Of a stretch of 64,000 nucleotides of DNA, positions 60,966-64,000 are shown one piece after another; within the stretch, counting starts at the first letter, position 1; every line of letters starts with the position of its first letter. Source of the stretch: Diprion similis (taxonomy: Eukaryota; Arthropoda; Insecta; Hymenoptera; Diprionidae); assembly GCF_021155765.1 (NCBI RefSeq), contig NC_060112.1, positions 8,184,001-8,248,000 of the forward strand. The letters are read 5' to 3'. Below the pieces are notes generated by a model. The model saw nothing but the letters and a program-made list of their open reading frames with translations, was not told the origin of the DNA and made no database searches. Position numbers and translations under genes: made by a program.

Positions 60966-63900
60966 CTTCATTCCGAAACTACAGATGCTTGCATGGGCCG
61001 ATTGTGAGCAGGAAATTATCAGGCTGACTTTGACTACCCAGAAAAATAGAAAATTCGATTGCTGTAGTGCGATAAGGTGGAAGCTTGTCAAGAGTTCCTT
61101 AAATACGACGCGTTTTAATTGTGATAATGTGTATAATAATTTTAACGAAGCTAATCAAGTTTGTTAAGACTTTGCTTTTTTTTTTTTTTTTTTTTTTCTT
61201 TGCACTTTGTGACATATACTGCTTTCGTTGTACAATATCATTAATTTATGCGATGTACCTTGTGAGTTAAAAATACCTATCGAGAATCGGACTTATATAT
61301 TTTAAGCCTTCAACTCCTCGAAATCCCTTCACCGTTACAGCCAATGACATAATTGATGACATTTTTCACTGTGACATGCAGACCATCCGATATTTATGTT
61401 TCCGCAAGTATTCAGTTTTCAAAATAAACGCTTTCCTTGAAGGCGGTGAAAATCAACGGCATTTGTAGTCCGGGTCACCATGTTGTACTTGGATGCTGAA
61501 GTGTTTGATGAAACTGCACTGTTCTGAATTATGTGATTTATTATTTAAGACTATTTGCTTTTCACACAACCTTGATCAACCTCATATAGAATAAATTAAT
61601 TTGCAAATTATATTATAACTCAATCCTGAGGCAAAATATAAATTGTTAGTCACAAATTTGTAGCAAGTTCATGGTCTCGTTTGGATAAATTTTTTATTAG
61701 TTGAATCTGAAGTAAAGAAATTTAAATTTGCCATTGAAAGTAAAGTTTCCTCGGAACTTCTACTAAGTCTACTCGAAACATAAAAAAATCGCAAACTATA
61801 AAATTATATATCTAGAGATCTGGATATTTTTTTTTCTATTCATTTACCATATTAGTTCCGCTATTGTTAACTTTCAACATTTGGAATCATTGATTCCAGG
61901 AAAACTTCAGAAAAAAAATTGACGATGAAATCTAATATGGGTTTGGCTGTGTGACCCAGGTCACATGTCACTATGATTAATTATTAATCAGAATATGGTC
62001 AGAAATTTAGAAATTTGCCAAGAAAATTCAAAGGCGTGAAAAAGTGTTTGGACGCAAAATTATTTCCACCACGTATATACATATCTCAATAAATAAAGTT
62101 TCACAATATATGAACATATCAAATAAATTTACTTATATAACGATGATAGGGTGAATTTCACGTGAGGGGAAGGGGGGGTCTTACCAAATCTCACCAAAAA
62201 CGAAGAGGGGGGGGGGTCCAAATTAAAAAAAAAACACCACGTAATCAATGGATGCCCTCTAAAGAAATTACATTTGATCACTTCAATGCTAAACGTTAAA
62301 ATACTTATTAGAAAATAAAAATTAGACTGAAAATGGGAAGATTCTGTCTTGCCTTATAGTAGGCTGACTCAAAAGTTATGTCAAAATAAGCAAAAGTCGA
62401 TTTTTCCCACAGACAATAATTTTTTTCAATACCAAAATGATGAAAAAAGCAAAATAAAGCTTGGAAACTACTCGATAAATATCGTTCGGGAATTACCACT
62501 TAAATTTCTAAATTATTTAGACAGAGACATAAAATTTTACCTCGGCAATGCTCTTTGGCGTTATAAATTTTAGCACTTGCCACTCTCGCCATCGGTAGCA
62601 TTGAGTTGCTGGTTATTTAGTGCTCGCACAATTACGCACCCGACATTAGTCGCACCGTTTATCCGAGATAACAAAAAGCAGTTTAGATCTTACGAAATCA
62701 TGACCACGATATATAAATCTTACTGCTTCGTCATAATGGCCCCGAGTGTAATTAACCGGCTGCAGCAATCTCATGCCCCACAACAACGAGATAATTAAGC
62801 TCTACGATCAGCGTTTAAGAGTTACACGCACCTGTCGTCTAAACTATTCAATTCTTTGATTGACCGCAAAATGAATATTTCTACGCCGGTATTTCAAGAT
62901 TTTTCAAGTATTGAACTGAAATTTTATGATGCAAAACAATTAAACTTTATTTGGTTTTTTCGGAAGAAACCGAAATTAGTTCTATGATTTTTCAGTCCTG
63001 CAGGTGACTCGTGAGAAAAGATAAAAAAGTTTATTTCCATGCGAAATATCCAACATTTCGACCACAAATATCGTTTTTTCCACGAAAGTAGTTTTTACCC
63101 TTGAAAAAATTCACTTTTTGACAGCAAAAAAACGTGTGTTTCGAGGTTCTTCCATACAGCCATAATATTCATTTATTTTTTCCTGTATCGTGCAAATATG
63201 CAAAGACTACGTGATTAAAGTACTACCTTGAAATGTCAGAGTATTCATGTGGGTATATATATAAGTATATTATATAAAAAACAGGTATAATATTGATTCG
63301 GGCAACGGATGCCCAACTATTTATAAAGATATGATGCAGCTTCCATATTGGGAAGGAAAAAATGTACGACAATTTATTTCAGGTTTCGAAACGAGGTGAA
63401 GTTATGCGCATTTTAAATAAAATAATAATCCCAGTATGTTGTTATAAAAAATTAAGAACGAAATTGCAAAGGTGAGGTCTGGAGATTGCAGCTTTAAACA
63501 GCGCGGAATTCCCTGTACATATCTCCTTAACTTCCTGGCTATAATTGAACAATTAGCGACAGAAAACGTCGAGGAGGTACTTATCACTCGCTTCAAAACT
63601 CCCTCTATACATTTCAGTTGCAGATAATTGTTGTGAAGTATGTTTATTGCCGTAATTTTATACGATAGTTACATCTCGTAGAGATTATATCTCGCTCAAT
63701 TTTTTATACCGTCTTCGTTTTGATTTGAAAAATACGTATCAAATACTTCATCTGCCTTTCATTCTATCCAATTATGGCACAAACTTCAAATCTAACTTGT
63801 TTGTATGGTAATAGTTTACAGAATATTCACAAATGAATTCGGATTTTTGTATTATCTTTTCGAAAAAATTACGAGCATCTTCCAAAAAGCGCTGCATCTT

Positions 63901-64000
63901 TCTCTACTTCACTCAACATGTTTCCATTGTATGTTTGAATAAGATATAACAGATTCAGTTAGACTACCGAATGTTCAACGTTTTAACGAAATTTTCTATT
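60966..64000. other. Right-end region without a recognised gene
   Basis: AT-rich sequence with scattered short open frames of random composition. G-rich runs at about 62165-62218 (GGGGAAGGGGGGGTC and a longer G run followed by GTCC) resemble a transposon end. Nothing coding is supported on either strand. Confidence 0.55.
61176..61197. repeat. Poly-T run (T22)
   Basis: A homopolymer about 280 bp downstream of the secreted-protein gene. No associated element was identified. Confidence 0.85.

Noticed and set aside
1-64000. CRISPR arrays, bacterial operons, rRNA genes or integrated viral genes
   Set aside because: No regularly spaced repeats, no ribosome-binding-site-linked gene strings, no rRNA-like tracts and no recognisable viral or retroelement protein motifs were seen.

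Overview
This window is nuclear DNA from an insect, most likely a hymenopteran. It is AT-rich, has long introns with GT-AG borders and many AATAAA sites, and its proteins resemble insect orthologues. I see no bacterial operons, CRISPR arrays, rRNA or tRNA. The order-level call rests on overall protein resemblance and is tentative.

Layout. (1) 0.8-17.9 kb, plus strand: the 3' part of the muscle Z-disc gene Zasp66. Seven exons give a 216-residue isoform without a PDZ domain, starting from an internal first exon; the PDZ exons would lie left of the window. (2) 17.9-23.1 kb: a convergent intergenic stretch with short repeats. (3) 23.1-41.2 kb, minus strand: the complete 2-oxoglutarate dehydrogenase E1 gene (OGDH; Nc73EF in flies), with 14 constitutive or mutually exclusive coding steps, two alternative third exons, and two further in-frame cassette exons that I infer from splice sites and phase. 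A probable non-coding first exon lies near 44.9 kb. (4) 46.2-46.9 kb, minus: single-exon LIPT2, mitochondrial octanoyltransferase. (5) 47.0-50.0 kb, minus: a WRN-type 3'-5' exonuclease with seven exons, ending only 104 bp before LIPT2. (6) 50-57.8 kb: no recognised gene, but exon-like pieces on the plus strand (52.7-54.2 kb) form a phase-compatible chain, and a 95-bp piece is duplicated 1.7 kb away. (7) 57.9-60.9 kb, plus: a two-exon gene for an unrecognised secreted His-rich repeat protein. (8) 60.9-64 kb: no gene seen.

How the genes fit together. LIPT2 makes the octanoyl precursor of lipoate, which the E2 subunit of the OGDH complex needs, so two genes serving the same enzyme lie side by side. 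The most interesting biology is in OGDH. Its alternative exons swap a segment with an acidic SADLDD motif, resembling the calcium-binding DADLD motif reported in human OGDH, for one without it. A 49-codon Ser/Pro-rich exon can be inserted just before the last exon.

Several inverted-repeat elements (MITE-like) and homopolymer runs occupy introns. All exon borders were derived by eye from splice sites, reading phase and remembered family sequences; no alignment or RNA data were available.
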